The notes: generated by a model from the sequence alone, not told the origin. DNA of 64,000 bases from an uncultured Collinsella sp. (GCA_902491895.1 CABUJH010000002.1:1-64000), one strand, 5' to 3'; shown: positions 9,822-18,798, counted from the first letter of the stretch. Program-made: numbers and translations.

Positions 9822-10180
9822 GCGGAAACTGCATCCCACAATTAGCGCCCGGAACGGGACACATTTTCCGTCAAGCCCTCATCCGGAAAATCCATCCCAG
9901 TTTGAGCGCCCGGACCGGGACGCACTTTCCCAAAGGGTCCTCAACGGGAAACTGCGTCCCATAATTAGGCCGAGAAATGGGATGAACTTTCCCAATGAGA
10001 GCCAACCGGAAACCACGTCCCAGAATCAGCCCCCAAAGTGGGACGCACTTTCCCAACGAGCCTCAACCGGAAAATACATCCCGGAATCCAGCTGAATAGT
10101 GGGACACACTTTCCCAATCGGGTCCCAAGCGGAAACTGCATCCCATTCCAGACAAGAATTCTGGGACACGGTTTCCGGAT
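9822..10180. repeat. array 2 of the 62-bp palindromic repeat (6 units plus a partial)
   Basis: GGGA starts at 9856, 9917, 9979, 10040, 10101 and 10163, intervals of 61-62 bp. A right half-unit with no clear left half begins the array at 9822. Loops (AATGAGAGCCAACC) and spacers (AATCAGCCCCCAAAG) match array 1 in the same orientation, so the two arrays are direct repeats on either side of the surface-protein gene. Confidence 0.9.
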
Positions 10181-10181
10181 G

Positions 10182-10208
10182 CAAAAAAGGCCACATGACG
10201 TGGCCTTC
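10182..10208 (-). terminator. intrinsic terminator for the sulfatase transcript
   Basis: AAGGCCAC and GTGGCCTT (10187-10207) form a hairpin that on the minus strand is followed by TTTTTTGC. It lies about 210 bp after the stop of the minus-strand sulfatase gene. Read this way, the structured element at 10264-10394 falls inside that gene's 3' untranslated region. Confidence 0.7.
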
Positions 10209-10263
10209 AACTTATATATGTTCAGCAGGTGTCTCCATGACAAGCCGCGCTTCAACACCGAGG

Positions 10264-10394
10264 CGTCTGCCCGGCGACGCGGAATGTAAGGTTCATCGCG
10301 AGTTCCGCACGAGCCGGAGAGCACTTAATGTGCTCTCCGTGCGAGCAGGACTGTCCGAGCAGGGAACCTTACGTTCCGCGCCGCCGGGCAGACG
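10264..10394 (-). ncRNA. conserved structured element, right copy (candidate RNA)
   Basis: Arms at 10264-10294 and 10364-10394 pair along about 31 bases. The minus strand shares TTCCCTGCTC, ACAGTCCTGC, CACATTAAGTG and GTGCGGAACTCGCGATGAAC with the copy at 4887-5015. Helix bases differ but stay complementary: the inner helix is GGAGAGCAC with GTGCTCTCC here, against GAAGGCCAC with GTGGCCTTC there. It begins 21 bp after the sulfatase stop codon on the same strand and ends before that transcript's terminator. Confidence 0.6.
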
Positions 10395-10414
10395 AACCAG
10401 TTATGAGCGACCCG

Positions 10415-12715
10415 CTACTTGATCTTGGTCGTGCCCGGTGCCAGGTTGGGGTCGGTCTCGTTGGCCTCGGTCTGGAAGTGCTCGGTGTACACGTTCTTGC
10501 CGTCGCGGAACATCTCGTAGTACTGCATCTTGGCGTAATCTTCGCGCGCCTTGGTGGCGGCTGCGGCGGCGGCATCGTCACCGGTGACGTTGGAGGAAAG
10601 CGCCCAGCGCAGGCTGGCGTCCTCGTAGCCCACCGAGTTGATGGCGGGCAGCGACTCGCGCAGCGTCATGTGCGCTTTCTGGTAGTCGGTCAGCGGTGCG
10701 CCGATCAGCTGCATAAGCTGCGTGGACAGGTAGTTGGTGGACAGGTCGTCGACCTCGCTCGTCTGGTCGCAGCCGGCAACGTCGTAGTTGGCCCAGATGA
10801 TGTAGTCGGTCTGCCACAGACGTTCCTGGTGCGTGGCGTCGTCTTCGCCGATAAACCACTTGTCGTTGAACTTGGACGGGAAGAACGGCTGGTGGTCGCC
10901 CCAGAACACCACGACTACCTTACGGTCGAGCTTGCTCAGGGCGTTTAGGAAGTAGCGAAGCGCCTGGTCGGACTGCTCGATGCACGAGACATACTCGTCG
11001 ACATCGGAGAGCGTGCCGTCCTCGACGGTCTTGGCGTCCAGATCGGTCGTGTCGATATTCAGGTGCATCTGCTTATCGACCGGCAGCAGACCCGTATCGT
11101 AGCCCGAGTGGTTCTGCATGGTCACGTCGAAGATAAACTGCGGATCGGCGTTCTGGTCGAGCAGCTCAAGAATCTTGTCGTAGGTAGCCTGGTCGGTCAC
11201 CATGCCGCGCAAGGTGTCGGCTCCCTGGAAATCGTTGATGGACAGGAACTGGTCAAAGCCAAAGTCCTTGTAGACGTTCTCGCGGTTCCAGTTGGTTGCG
11301 TGATTGGGGTGCATAGCCGTGGTGGAATAGCCGAGCGATTTGAACTGCTCTGCCAGGTTCCCGGTCGTTTCCATGTTGTAGATGGTGTAGGGGTACACGC
11401 CCGAGCCCAGGTTGGCCATGGAGTTGCCGGTCATAAACTCAAACTCGGTATTGGCGGTGCCGCCGCCGTAGGCGCTCACGTAGAGCTTGCCGCGGCTGAG
11501 GCAGTTGGACAGGCTCTTAAAGTACTGCGGGCCCTCGTAGCCGGCGCGCATGTTCTGATAGATCGACAGATCCGAGAAGGTCTCGTTCATGATGGCGATG
11601 ACCGTGGGCTTCTCGCTGTCGAACTGCTCCTTTGCGGCGGTGCGCTCGTCACTCTTGGCTGCGTCGGACTTGTCGTAGGCCTTGGCGTACTTTTTGAGCG
11701 TGGCCTTGGCATCGTCGACGGAGTAGTCGGCGGGTTTGGGCGGCTTGATGGACTGTGCCGCACTAATAAAGGCAGGCAGGTAGCCCTCGCGCCAGTAGCT
11801 CTCGAGCGGGCGCCAGGTGTAGACGGTGATGCCGAGGGTGTTGTAGTAGTCGATGAGCGTGACATGCGCGGTCACACCGCCCAGGCACAGTACGGCGACG
11901 AGCAGGTTGGTGAGCAGCATGCGCTTGGCGTTGGCGGCGCCCTTCTGACGGTGCGGTGCCACCAGGCCGGCGTACTCGCACAGCAGCATGGCGATGGCGG
12001 TAAAGCCCATGGACAGCACGCAGAACAGTGAGATCGAGAAGGTGTAGCCGGTGCCGGCGACCGCGGCGGCGGTGGAGATGGCCGAAAGGTCGCCCGGCTG
12101 GATGGGCATGGATTTAAACGTGATGACGAAGAACTCGGCAATGCCCAGGACAAAGAGGGCAAAGGCCAGGACCGCGGGAGCTACGCCGTGGCGCTGGAAC
12201 AGGAAGAACAGGCCGACCATGAGCACGGTGATGATGGCCCACTCGAGCAGGATGCACAGGGGGTAGACCCAGGTAAAGTCGTGGTTGGACGAGACCTCCA
12301 TGCCCAGCAGCGCAAAGACGCCGGCGAGCAGCAGGCACAGGACGGCGGCGACGAGCGGTTTGCCCACAAAGGCGCCGCGCAGGCGGGCGAGCTTGCCGGT
12401 GGGGGCGGGGGCGTCGGGCGCGGCGAACGCAAAGACGCGCGGGGCGATGCGGTCGCGTGCGATGCTGGCCCAAGCGCAGCCGGTGAGGATGGCGTTGGTC
12501 AGGATGAGCATCACAAAGGCGAGCGGCTCGTTTTGAGCGACGAGGCCCACGGCGCCCCAAATAGTCAAAAAGACCTGGAACAGGCCGAAGGCGACACTCC
12601 ACCCAAGAGCGCTTTTGGCAACGGTGCCCGACTGAGCGCGAATGGCCTTGGCCTCGCGCAAGACAAGGTAGACGGTCGCCGCAAGACCGACGAGCGAGAT
12701 GGCGGCAGCGAACAT
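10415..12715 (-). CDS. LTA-synthase-like membrane sulfatase (phosphoglycerol transferase family)
   Basis: A membrane enzyme of about 766 residues. The N-terminal ~360 residues carry many hydrophobic helices; the C-terminal half is an extracellular sulfatase-fold domain. Active-site strings are KPTVIAIMNETFSD (metal-binding Glu), GGGTANTEFEFMTGNS (nucleophile Thr region) and VVVFWGDHQPFFPS (metal-binding Asp-His). The LtaS family transfers glycerol phosphate from phosphatidylglycerol to a growing polymer, so a role in lipoteichoic-acid-like or cell-surface glycerophosphate polymer synthesis is likely. I choose ATG 12715, which has GAGGAG just upstream; an upstream GTG at 12730 overlaps that ribosome site. 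It is monocistronic on the minus strand. Confidence 0.85.
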   Translation of the reverse strand: MFAAAISLVGLAATVYLVLREAKAIRAQSGTVAKSALGWSVAFGLFQVFLTIWGAVGLVAQNEPLAFVMLILTNAILTGCAWASIARDRIAPRVFAFAAPDAPAPTGKLARLRGAFVGKPLVAAVLCLLLAGVFALLGMEVSSNHDFTWVYPLCILLEWAIITVLMVGLFFLFQRHGVAPAVLAFALFVLGIAEFFVITFKSMPIQPGDLSAISTAAAVAGTGYTFSISLFCVLSMGFTAIAMLLCEYAGLVAPHRQKGAANAKRMLLTNLLVAVLCLGGVTAHVTLIDYYNTLGITVYTWRPLESYWREGYLPAFISAAQSIKPPKPADYSVDDAKATLKKYAKAYDKSDAAKSDERTAAKEQFDSEKPTVIAIMNETFSDLSIYQNMRAGYEGPQYFKSLSNCLSRGKLYVSAYGGGTANTEFEFMTGNSMANLGSGVYPYTIYNMETTGNLAEQFKSLGYSTTAMHPNHATNWNRENVYKDFGFDQFLSINDFQGADTLRGMVTDQATYDKILELLDQNADPQFIFDVTMQNHSGYDTGLLPVDKQMHLNIDTTDLDAKTVEDGTLSDVDEYVSCIEQSDQALRYFLNALSKLDRKVVVVFWGDHQPFFPSKFNDKWFIGEDDATHQERLWQTDYIIWANYDVAGCDQTSEVDDLSTNYLSTQLMQLIGAPLTDYQKAHMTLRESLPAINSVGYEDASLRWALSSNVTGDDAAAAAATKAREDYAKMQYYEMFRDGKNVYTEHFQTEANETDPNLAPGTTKIK

Positions 12716-12928
12716 GCTGAGACTCCTCACAAACTAAAACGTACGAAAGCGGGGGTTTACCCGATTGTTACCAAGATATGCGCTGCAATTGGTGTCTGCG
12801 CACAACAACCAGCCATATTAACGCGCACGTGTGACGGTGTGGCGCAATGTAGTGGCGACCTGCGCGATAATGGACGGGAATTACACGGAAACGTAAAGGC
12901 TTCTTAAAGAATTGGCGAGGATGAGGCG

Positions 12929-13798
12929 ATGAACGAACGGGCTTGTATGACGAGTGCGGGTGACGTGGACGCTGGCATGGACGCGGGCGGCTATCCTGTC
13001 GAGACCACGGGCAACGCGGTGCTGGACACGTTGGAGCACCGTTCGTCTACGCGTGCCTTCGCGCGTGATGACGATGACCGTCCCGTGGCGGTGACCGACG
13101 AGCAGCGGGCGGCGATCTTGCATGCGGCGACTCGCGCACCATCGGCGGGCGCCATGATGATGTATTCCATCGTGAGCATTCGCGAGCAGGCTACGCTGGA
13201 CCGTCTGGCCGACCTGTGCGACCACCAGCCCATGATCGCCAAGGCGCCCTGGGTACTCATATTTGTGGTCGATTATGCCAAGTGGATCGATCTGTTTGAG
13301 CACGTGGGCTGCTTTGAGCCCGAGTTTGTCGAGCGCACGGGCAAGGCGCCCCGCCGCGCGCCGGGTTTGGGCGACTTTGCCATCGCGGCCCAGGACGCCG
13401 TGATCGCCGCGCAAAACGCCGTGGTTGCCGCCGAGGCCCTGGGCCTGGGGAGCTGCTACATCGGTGATATCGTCGAGAATGCCGAGGAAGTTGCCGAGCT
13501 GCTCGATCTGCCGCCCTATACCATGCCGCTGTCGATGCTCATCATCGGCACGCCCCGTAAGGAGCGCCCGGCAATCGCGCACCCCGTGGTGAACCTGGTG
13601 CACGAGGAGCGCTACTGCCGCGCCGATGCTGCGACCATGGACGCGCAGGTGGCCGAGATGGACGCGATGTTCCGTCCGCATGCCCGCGAGGTGGGCGAGC
13701 GCGTCGTGGACATCTATACCCGCAAGCACACGAGTCCCTTTATGGCCGAGATGAGCCGCTCCATGGAGTGGTGGTTCAAAAATTGGCTTGGAAAATGA
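12929..13798 (+). CDS. nitroreductase-family flavoprotein
   Basis: A 289-residue protein of the NAD(P)H-dependent FMN nitroreductase fold. The N-terminal core begins LEHRSSTRAF, the usual FMN-phosphate Arg/Ser segment, followed by ILHAATRAPSAGAMM. A later AALGLGSCYIGDI-like stretch (EALGLGSCYIGDI) is the typical second FMN segment. After it a ~70-residue C-terminal extension ends in a Trp-rich tail (MEWWFKNWLGK), longer than the family average of about 200. The start ATG has GAGGATGAGG upstream. The substrate cannot be told from sequence. It is followed immediately by a palindromic repeat that may terminate it. Confidence 0.8.
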   Translation: MNERACMTSAGDVDAGMDAGGYPVETTGNAVLDTLEHRSSTRAFARDDDDRPVAVTDEQRAAILHAATRAPSAGAMMMYSIVSIREQATLDRLADLCDHQPMIAKAPWVLIFVVDYAKWIDLFEHVGCFEPEFVERTGKAPRRAPGLGDFAIAAQDAVIAAQNAVVAAEALGLGSCYIGDIVENAEEVAELLDLPPYTMPLSMLIIGTPRKERPAIAHPVVNLVHEERYCRADAATMDAQVAEMDAMFRPHAREVGERVVDIYTRKHTSPFMAEMSRSMEWWFKNWLGK

Positions 13799-13800
13799 CG

Positions 13801-13833
13801 AATGTGACAAAGGGACAGTCCCTTTGTCACATT
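13801..13833. repeat. dispersed palindromic repeat, copy 1
   Basis: Arms AATGTGACAAAGGGA and TCCCTTTGTCACATT meet around a 3-base centre. It starts two bases after the nitroreductase stop codon. Other full copies lie at 27176, 37792, 39340, 42871 and 48890; half copies lie at 43927 and 55558. Confidence 0.85.
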
Positions 13834-13895
13834 CCATATCGCCGCGGTAGCCTAAAGGCCGTATAAATGTTTATCTAGCTGGGAAAACAGTGCCA

Positions 13896-13922
13896 TTCAA
13901 ACATAGGCCGATTACCTATAAT
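13896..13922 (+). promoter_or_regulatory. possible kup promoter
   Basis: A perfect TATAAT lies at 13917-13922, about 35 bp before the Kup start codon. The best upstream hexamer, TTCAAA at 13896, is only 15 bp away, so the -35 is weak. No c-di-AMP riboswitch is evident in the 120 bp leader. Confidence 0.35.
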
Positions 13923-13957
13923 CCCTTCGAACATTAAAGTTGGGAGGAAACCGGCTT

Positions 13958-15985
13958 ATGGAACAAAAGGCCAAGGAGGCAGCCTCGCACGCTGCGATTC
14001 CTGTGAGCATCTCGGCGATGCTCGTCACGCTGGGCGTGGTGTACGGCGATATCGGCACCAGCCCCATGTATGTAACCAAGGCGCTCGTTGCCGGCAACGG
14101 CGGCATCGGAAGCGTCACGGAGGAGTTCGTGCTCGGCGCGCTCTCCCTTGTCGTGTGGACGGTCACGTTGCTGACCACCATCAAGTATGTGCTCATCTCG
14201 CTGCGCGCCGATAACCATGGTGAGGGCGGCATCTTTGCCCTGTACAGCCTGGTCAAGCGTTGCGGCAAGTGGCTTATCATCCCCGCCATGCTGGGTGGCG
14301 CCGCGCTGCTCGCCGACGGCATCCTGACGCCGGCCGTTACCGTTACCACGGCCATCGAGGGCCTGCGCACCATCCCGGCGGTCCATGCCGTGCTGGGCGA
14401 TGACCAGGGCCGCGTCGTCGCCATTACGCTCGCCATCATCATCGTGCTCTTCTTGGTACAGCGCATCGGTACGGCCAAGATCGGTCACGCCTTTGGCCCC
14501 ATCATGACGCTGTGGTTCCTATTCCTGGGCGGCACGGGTCTGTTCTTTGTCTTACAGCACCCCGCCGTGCTGCTGTGCCTCAACCCGCTCCGCGGCATCG
14601 CCTTTTTGTTGAGCCCCAACAACCACGCGGGCATCATGATTCTGGGCAGCTGCTTCCTCGCCACCACCGGTGCCGAGGCGCTCTACTCCGACATGGGCCA
14701 CGTCGGCCGCGGCAACATCTACGCTACCTGGCCGTTCGTTAAGTGCTGCCTGCTGCTGTCCTATATGGGCCAGGGCGCTTGGCTTATGAACAACGCTGCC
14801 AACCCCGAGCTCATGGGCATTGCCGATCTCAACCCGTTCTACCAGATGCTCGCCCCGGGCCTGCGCCCGTTTGCCGTCGGCCTTTCTACCGTCGCGGCCA
14901 TCATTGCCTCGCAGGCGCTCATCACCGGCGCATTCTCGCTGGTGTCCGAGGCCAGCCGTCTGGACCTCATGCCGCACATGCAGGTCTTCTACCCTGCCGA
15001 GACCAAAGGCCAGCTCTACATCCCCATGGTCAACAACGTCATGCTTGTCGGCTGCGTCATCGTGGTACTGCTGTTCCAGAACTCGGCGCATATGGAAGCC
15101 GCCTACGGCCTTGCCATTACGCTGACTATGATGTGCACCACGCTGCTGCTCTTCTTCTACCTGCACGAGGAGCGCAAGCTCAAGGTTGCTCCGTGGATCT
15201 TCGCGGCCTTCTTCCTTTTGCTCGAAGGCTTCTTCTTCGTGAGCTCACTCACCAAGTTCTTCCACGGCGGCTACTTCACCATCCTCATGGCTGCACTCAT
15301 CATGGGCATTATGGTGTGCTGGTACAACGGCACGGCGGTCGAGCAGCGCCAGTTTACGCTGCTGCCGCTGCGCAGCTACCTGCCGCAGCTCAAGCGCCTG
15401 CGCGACGACGACCGTTACGAGCGCATGAGCGACAACGTCGTGTACCTGACCAAGGACACCCATACCGACTACATCGACCGCGATATCGTCTATTCGATCT
15501 TGGACAAGCATCCCAAGCGCGCCCGCGCCTGGTGGTTTGTGAATGTCGAGACCATGGACGAGCCGCACACCTTTGCCTATTCGGTCGAGACGTTCGGCAC
15601 CGACTACGTGTTCCGCGTGCATCTGTACCTGGGCTACAAGATCAACCAGCGCGTCAATGCCTACCTGCGTCAGGTTGTTCAGGACCTGGCTGCCACCGGC
15701 GAGCTGCCGCCGCAGACGCATGACTACTCGGTCTACAAGGATCCGGGTAACATCGGCACGTTCAAGTTCGTCCTGATTCGTAAGCTTCTGGCGCCTGAAA
15801 GCGATGTGGAGCCGAGCGAGCGTACGGCCATCACGCTCAAGTACATCATTCGCCGCGCCGCCGGCACGCCTGCACGCTGGTACGGCCTGGAGAACTCCAA
15901 CGTGAGCTTTGAGTACGTGCCGCTGTTCACCAAGTTCAAAGCCGTGAACAAGATGCAGCGCCTGGCCCCCAACGAGCGGCCGTAG
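13958..15985 (+). CDS. kup: Kup-family potassium importer
   Basis: A 675-residue membrane protein of the KUP/HAK/KT family of K+/H+ symporters. The family signature GVVYGDIGTSPMYV lies near residue 30. About twelve hydrophobic helices follow, then a ~180-residue cytoplasmic tail (from about YLPQLKRLRDDDR) as in E. coli Kup. I chose ATG 13958 because GGGAGG lies nine bases upstream; an in-frame TTG at 13940 contains that site. It is followed by a small membrane protein and a KdpD/KdpE-type two-component pair, suggesting a K+-responsive unit based on Kup and not on the Kdp ATPase. Confidence 0.92.
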   Translation: MEQKAKEAASHAAIPVSISAMLVTLGVVYGDIGTSPMYVTKALVAGNGGIGSVTEEFVLGALSLVVWTVTLLTTIKYVLISLRADNHGEGGIFALYSLVKRCGKWLIIPAMLGGAALLADGILTPAVTVTTAIEGLRTIPAVHAVLGDDQGRVVAITLAIIIVLFLVQRIGTAKIGHAFGPIMTLWFLFLGGTGLFFVLQHPAVLLCLNPLRGIAFLLSPNNHAGIMILGSCFLATTGAEALYSDMGHVGRGNIYATWPFVKCCLLLSYMGQGAWLMNNAANPELMGIADLNPFYQMLAPGLRPFAVGLSTVAAIIASQALITGAFSLVSEASRLDLMPHMQVFYPAETKGQLYIPMVNNVMLVGCVIVVLLFQNSAHMEAAYGLAITLTMMCTTLLLFFYLHEERKLKVAPWIFAAFFLLLEGFFFVSSLTKFFHGGYFTILMAALIMGIMVCWYNGTAVEQRQFTLLPLRSYLPQLKRLRDDDRYERMSDNVVYLTKDTHTDYIDRDIVYSILDKHPKRARAWWFVNVETMDEPHTFAYSVETFGTDYVFRVHLYLGYKINQRVNAYLRQVVQDLAATGELPPQTHDYSVYKDPGNIGTFKFVLIRKLLAPESDVEPSERTAITLKYIIRRAAGTPARWYGLENSNVSFEYVPLFTKFKAVNKMQRLAPNERP

Positions 15986-16054
15986 TCGACGCTCGAGGTT
16001 TGTCTGCGAACGGGCGGGTTTGTATTGACGGGGATTGAGTCCTGGGAGGAAACC

Positions 16055-16249
16055 ATGGATGCAAAGGTGCTTGACGGTTGCGATCTTGCGACCGAGCTGG
16101 TGCGTGAGGTACGCGCCGATGCTGCCGAAGATCGGTTCTTTACGAATCGGGCCAACATGGATATGGCCGACCGCGTGATTTCGATCGTGGTGACGGTGCT
16201 TGTCGCGGCGTGCGTGTGCGCACTGCTCGCGCACGTGCTGTTTGTCTAG
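16055..16249 (+). CDS. small single-pass membrane protein
   Basis: A 64-residue protein with an acidic/basic cytoplasmic N-terminal half (VREVRADAAEDRFF) and one hydrophobic helix at the C-terminus (VISIVVTVLVAACVCALLAH). ATG 16055 has GGGAGG upstream, nearly identical to the kup ribosome site. I do not recognise the family. Its position between kup and the sensor kinase suggests an accessory role in potassium transport or signalling, loosely like KdpF, but there is no sequence similarity I can see to support that. Confidence 0.6.
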   Translation: MDAKVLDGCDLATELVREVRADAAEDRFFTNRANMDMADRVISIVVTVLVAACVCALLAHVLFV

Positions 16250-16280
16250 CGACCGCCGGTTGCAAAGGCTATACACTTGG

Positions 16281-16335
16281 AACCACCACAAGGGAAACCA
16301 CCACAAAGGTGCGTGTCCCTTTGTGGTGGTTTTTG
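16281..16335 (+). terminator. strong hairpin with duplicated left arm
   Basis: AACCACCACAAAGG (16297-16310) pairs with CCTTTGTGGTGGTT (16318-16331) and a T run follows. A second near-copy of the left arm, AACCACCACAAGGG, lies just upstream at 16281-16294, so two arms can compete for one partner. It stands 30 bp before the sensor-kinase gene. Confidence 0.65.
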
Positions 16336-16360
16336 TTTTTGAGAGAGGGGCGGGGCGCTG

Positions 16361-17986
16361 ATGGACGTCCGTACGGACGGCGATATTGCCGATAGCTTTT
16401 GGTGGCGGCGCACAACGCTGACGCGCCGCACTCCTCTGTATGACGCCTGCGTATCAGTGGGGCTGCTGGTCGCGGCGACGATTGTGGGCGCGCTGCTCGA
16501 CCATCCGGGTCTCGCGCCGAGCATCATGATCGTCTATGTGTTCGCCGTTCAGCTGTGCGCATTCTTTACCTGGAGTCGCCTGTATTGCTTGCTGAGCTCG
16601 GCTGCCGCCGTGGCGCTCTACAACTTCTTGTTTGTCGACCCGCGCTACTCGCTGTCGCTTATCGACCGCGGCTATCCCGGCATGTTCTTCATCATGTTCG
16701 TGGTCTCGCTTGTGTCGAGCTCGATTGCGTTGGCCCTGCGCCGCGCCTTGGCACAGGCTGCCGCCAGCGACCGCCGCACGCATATGGTGCTCGAGACCAA
16801 CCGCATGCTGCAGCGGTGCGCCGATCAGCAACAGATTGTCCATGCCATGGCGACGCAGCTGGCGCGTCTTTCGGGCTGTCCGGTCGTGTGGTACAGCGCC
16901 GACGCCGAGGGCGATGACCTGCTGCCGCGTGCGACATACACGGCCGTGGGCGATGCCGCACCGGTGCATGAACTGGCGCCGCAGATGCCGCCGCGGCTCT
17001 CGGCGTCCGCCTATGTGGGAACGCCGCTCGACGCCACGTTTGGCGGCTCGGCGTTTTATGGCATCTACCTGACGGTTCGCACGGGCGACGGCTTCGTCCG
17101 CTCGGGCGAACCCGCTTCGGTGGTGGGCGTGCTGGCTATCGTTGCCGAGCCCGACGTGCTGACGCATGAGGAGCGGACACTTGCCGATGCCATCGTGAGC
17201 GAAGGCGAGCTGGCGCTCGACCGCGCCCGCGCCATGGAGGCCCGCGAGGAAGCGGCGGTGCTCGCCAAAAACGAACAGTTGCGCGCCAACCTGCTGCGCT
17301 CCATCTCGCACGATCTGCGTACGCCGCTCACCAGTATTTCGGGCAATGCCGATGTCCTGCTCGACCAGGGTTCGACCGGCACCGCGGTGCTCGACGCCCA
17401 AACGCGCCGCGGCCTGCTTCTATCCATTCGCTCGGATGCGCTGTGGCTCAACGCCACCGTCGAGAACCTGCTCGCCATCACCAAGCTCGAGGGCGGCGGC
17501 ATGCATCTGTCGACTACGCTCGAGCTTATGGACGATATCGTCGAGGAGGCGCTGCGCCACGTAAGTCCGGCCGTGCGCGAGCACGACCTTAAGGTGGTGG
17601 CGTGCGACGAGCCGGCGCTCGTCAACGTCGACGCGCGCCTGATGGTGCAGCTGGTGGTCAATCTGGTGAACAACGCCATCACCTATACGCCCGCAGGCTC
17701 GCATATCGTGATTTCGATTGGCGTCGACGATGGACGCGTGGCGTGCTCGGTGGCCGATGATGGTCCGGGCATCGCACCCGAGGATCGCGAGCGCATCTTT
17801 GAGTCGTTCTACACCGCCAACCATGGCCTGGCCGACAGCCACCGTAGTGTGGGCCTGGGGCTTTCGCTCTGCCGCTCCATTGCGCTGGCACATGGCGGTA
17901 GCATAGAGGTTACCGCGGCGGATCCGCACGGCTCGGTCTTTACGATTGAGCTTCCCGTCGCCGATGTTTCGTTTGATAAGGAGTAG
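16361..17986 (+). CDS. KdpD-like sensor histidine kinase without the KdpD N-terminal domain
   Basis: A 541-residue sensor kinase. Four membrane helices of the KdpD DUF4118 type span about residues 28-115 (FLFVDPRYSLSL is typical), followed by a GAF-like region near 140-290. The H box is LLRSISHDLRTPLTSISGN, the N box LVNNAITYTPAGSH, and the G boxes DDGPGIAPEDRERIFESF and SVGLGLSLCRSIA. The ~350-residue cytoplasmic KdpD/USP domain of E. coli KdpD is missing, so K+ or c-di-AMP input through it cannot occur. The stop is four bases before the response-regulator start. No kdpFABC is present, so the likely target is kup, by position. Confidence 0.85.
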   Translation: MDVRTDGDIADSFWWRRTTLTRRTPLYDACVSVGLLVAATIVGALLDHPGLAPSIMIVYVFAVQLCAFFTWSRLYCLLSSAAAVALYNFLFVDPRYSLSLIDRGYPGMFFIMFVVSLVSSSIALALRRALAQAAASDRRTHMVLETNRMLQRCADQQQIVHAMATQLARLSGCPVVWYSADAEGDDLLPRATYTAVGDAAPVHELAPQMPPRLSASAYVGTPLDATFGGSAFYGIYLTVRTGDGFVRSGEPASVVGVLAIVAEPDVLTHEERTLADAIVSEGELALDRARAMEAREEAAVLAKNEQLRANLLRSISHDLRTPLTSISGNADVLLDQGSTGTAVLDAQTRRGLLLSIRSDALWLNATVENLLAITKLEGGGMHLSTTLELMDDIVEEALRHVSPAVREHDLKVVACDEPALVNVDARLMVQLVVNLVNNAITYTPAGSHIVISIGVDDGRVACSVADDGPGIAPEDRERIFESFYTANHGLADSHRSVGLGLSLCRSIALAHGGSIEVTAADPHGSVFTIELPVADVSFDKE

Positions 17987-17990
17987 CGCC

Positions 17991-18704
17991 GTGCCGAACT
18001 CTGCCGTAAAACCGCTCATCTTGGTTGTTGAGGACGACCCCGCTGTCCGCAACCTTATCGTTGCCGCGCTCGAGACGCACGGCTTGCGCCATATGGCCGT
18101 GGAGACCGCCCATGCCGCCATCGCCGCTGCCTCGTCGCAGGCGCCGAGCATCGTGCTACTCGATCTGGGCCTGCCCGATATGGACGGCGTCAAGGTGGTG
18201 GAGTCGGTGCGCGCATGGTCGGGCATGCCGATCATCGTGGTTTCGGCGCGCAGCGAGGACGCGGACAAGATCCGCGCGCTCGATGCCGGTGCCGACGACT
18301 ACCTGACCAAGCCGTTTTCGGTCGAGGAGCTGCTCGCGCGCATTCGTACGACACTCAGGCGCCTTTCGTATGCGCAAACGGGCGGCGTTGCCTCCGAGGG
18401 CTCGTTCGATACCGGTGAGCTGCATATCGATTTTGATGCCGGCATCGCCACGATGGATGGCGAGGAGCTGCATCTGACGCCGATCGAGTACAAACTGCTA
18501 TGTCTGCTGGCGCATAACGCCGACAAGGTGCTGACGCACCAGTCTATCCTGCACGAGATTTGGGGTACGGCAACTAAGAGCGACCTGGCGAGCCTGCGTG
18601 TCTTTATGGGTACGCTGCGTAAGAAGATAGAGTCCGACCCCGCGCATCCGCGCTATATCCAAACGCACGTGGGTATCGGCTATCGCCTGGTCACCCAAGG
18701 CTAG
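17991..18704 (+). CDS. kdpE: OmpR/KdpE-family response regulator
   Basis: A 237-residue regulator. The receiver domain has acidic pair EDD, phosphorylation Asp in IVLLDLGLPDMDG, and the conserved Lys in DYLTKPFSVEEL. The C-terminal winged helix carries LTPIEYKLLCLL and RKKIESDPAHPRYIQTHVGIGYR, the typical OmpR/KdpE DNA-binding signature. The start is GTG 17991 with AAGGAG upstream; it is translationally linked to the kinase gene. It likely controls kup and its own operon. The symbol reflects family resemblance, not demonstrated function. Confidence 0.85.
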   Translation: MPNSAVKPLILVVEDDPAVRNLIVAALETHGLRHMAVETAHAAIAAASSQAPSIVLLDLGLPDMDGVKVVESVRAWSGMPIIVVSARSEDADKIRALDAGADDYLTKPFSVEELLARIRTTLRRLSYAQTGGVASEGSFDTGELHIDFDAGIATMDGEELHLTPIEYKLLCLLAHNADKVLTHQSILHEIWGTATKSDLASLRVFMGTLRKKIESDPAHPRYIQTHVGIGYRLVTQG

Positions 18705-18728
18705 GACGGCGTCCGCCATCCCAATATG

Positions 18729-18795
18729 AGTTGCGGTGAAATACGGTCTAAATTTGCCTAATTCCAGGCAAAGCAGTCCATATTCCACCGCAACT
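18729..18795. repeat. 67-bp palindromic repeat (GTTGCGGTGAAATA family), copy 1
   Basis: AGTTGCGGTGAAATA pairs with TATTCCACCGCAACT. It lies between two genes that converge (the response regulator and the RlmKL-like gene), where it could stop transcription from both sides. A second copy of the same 67-bp length is at 48822-48887. Confidence 0.75.
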
Positions 18796-18798
18796 TTG

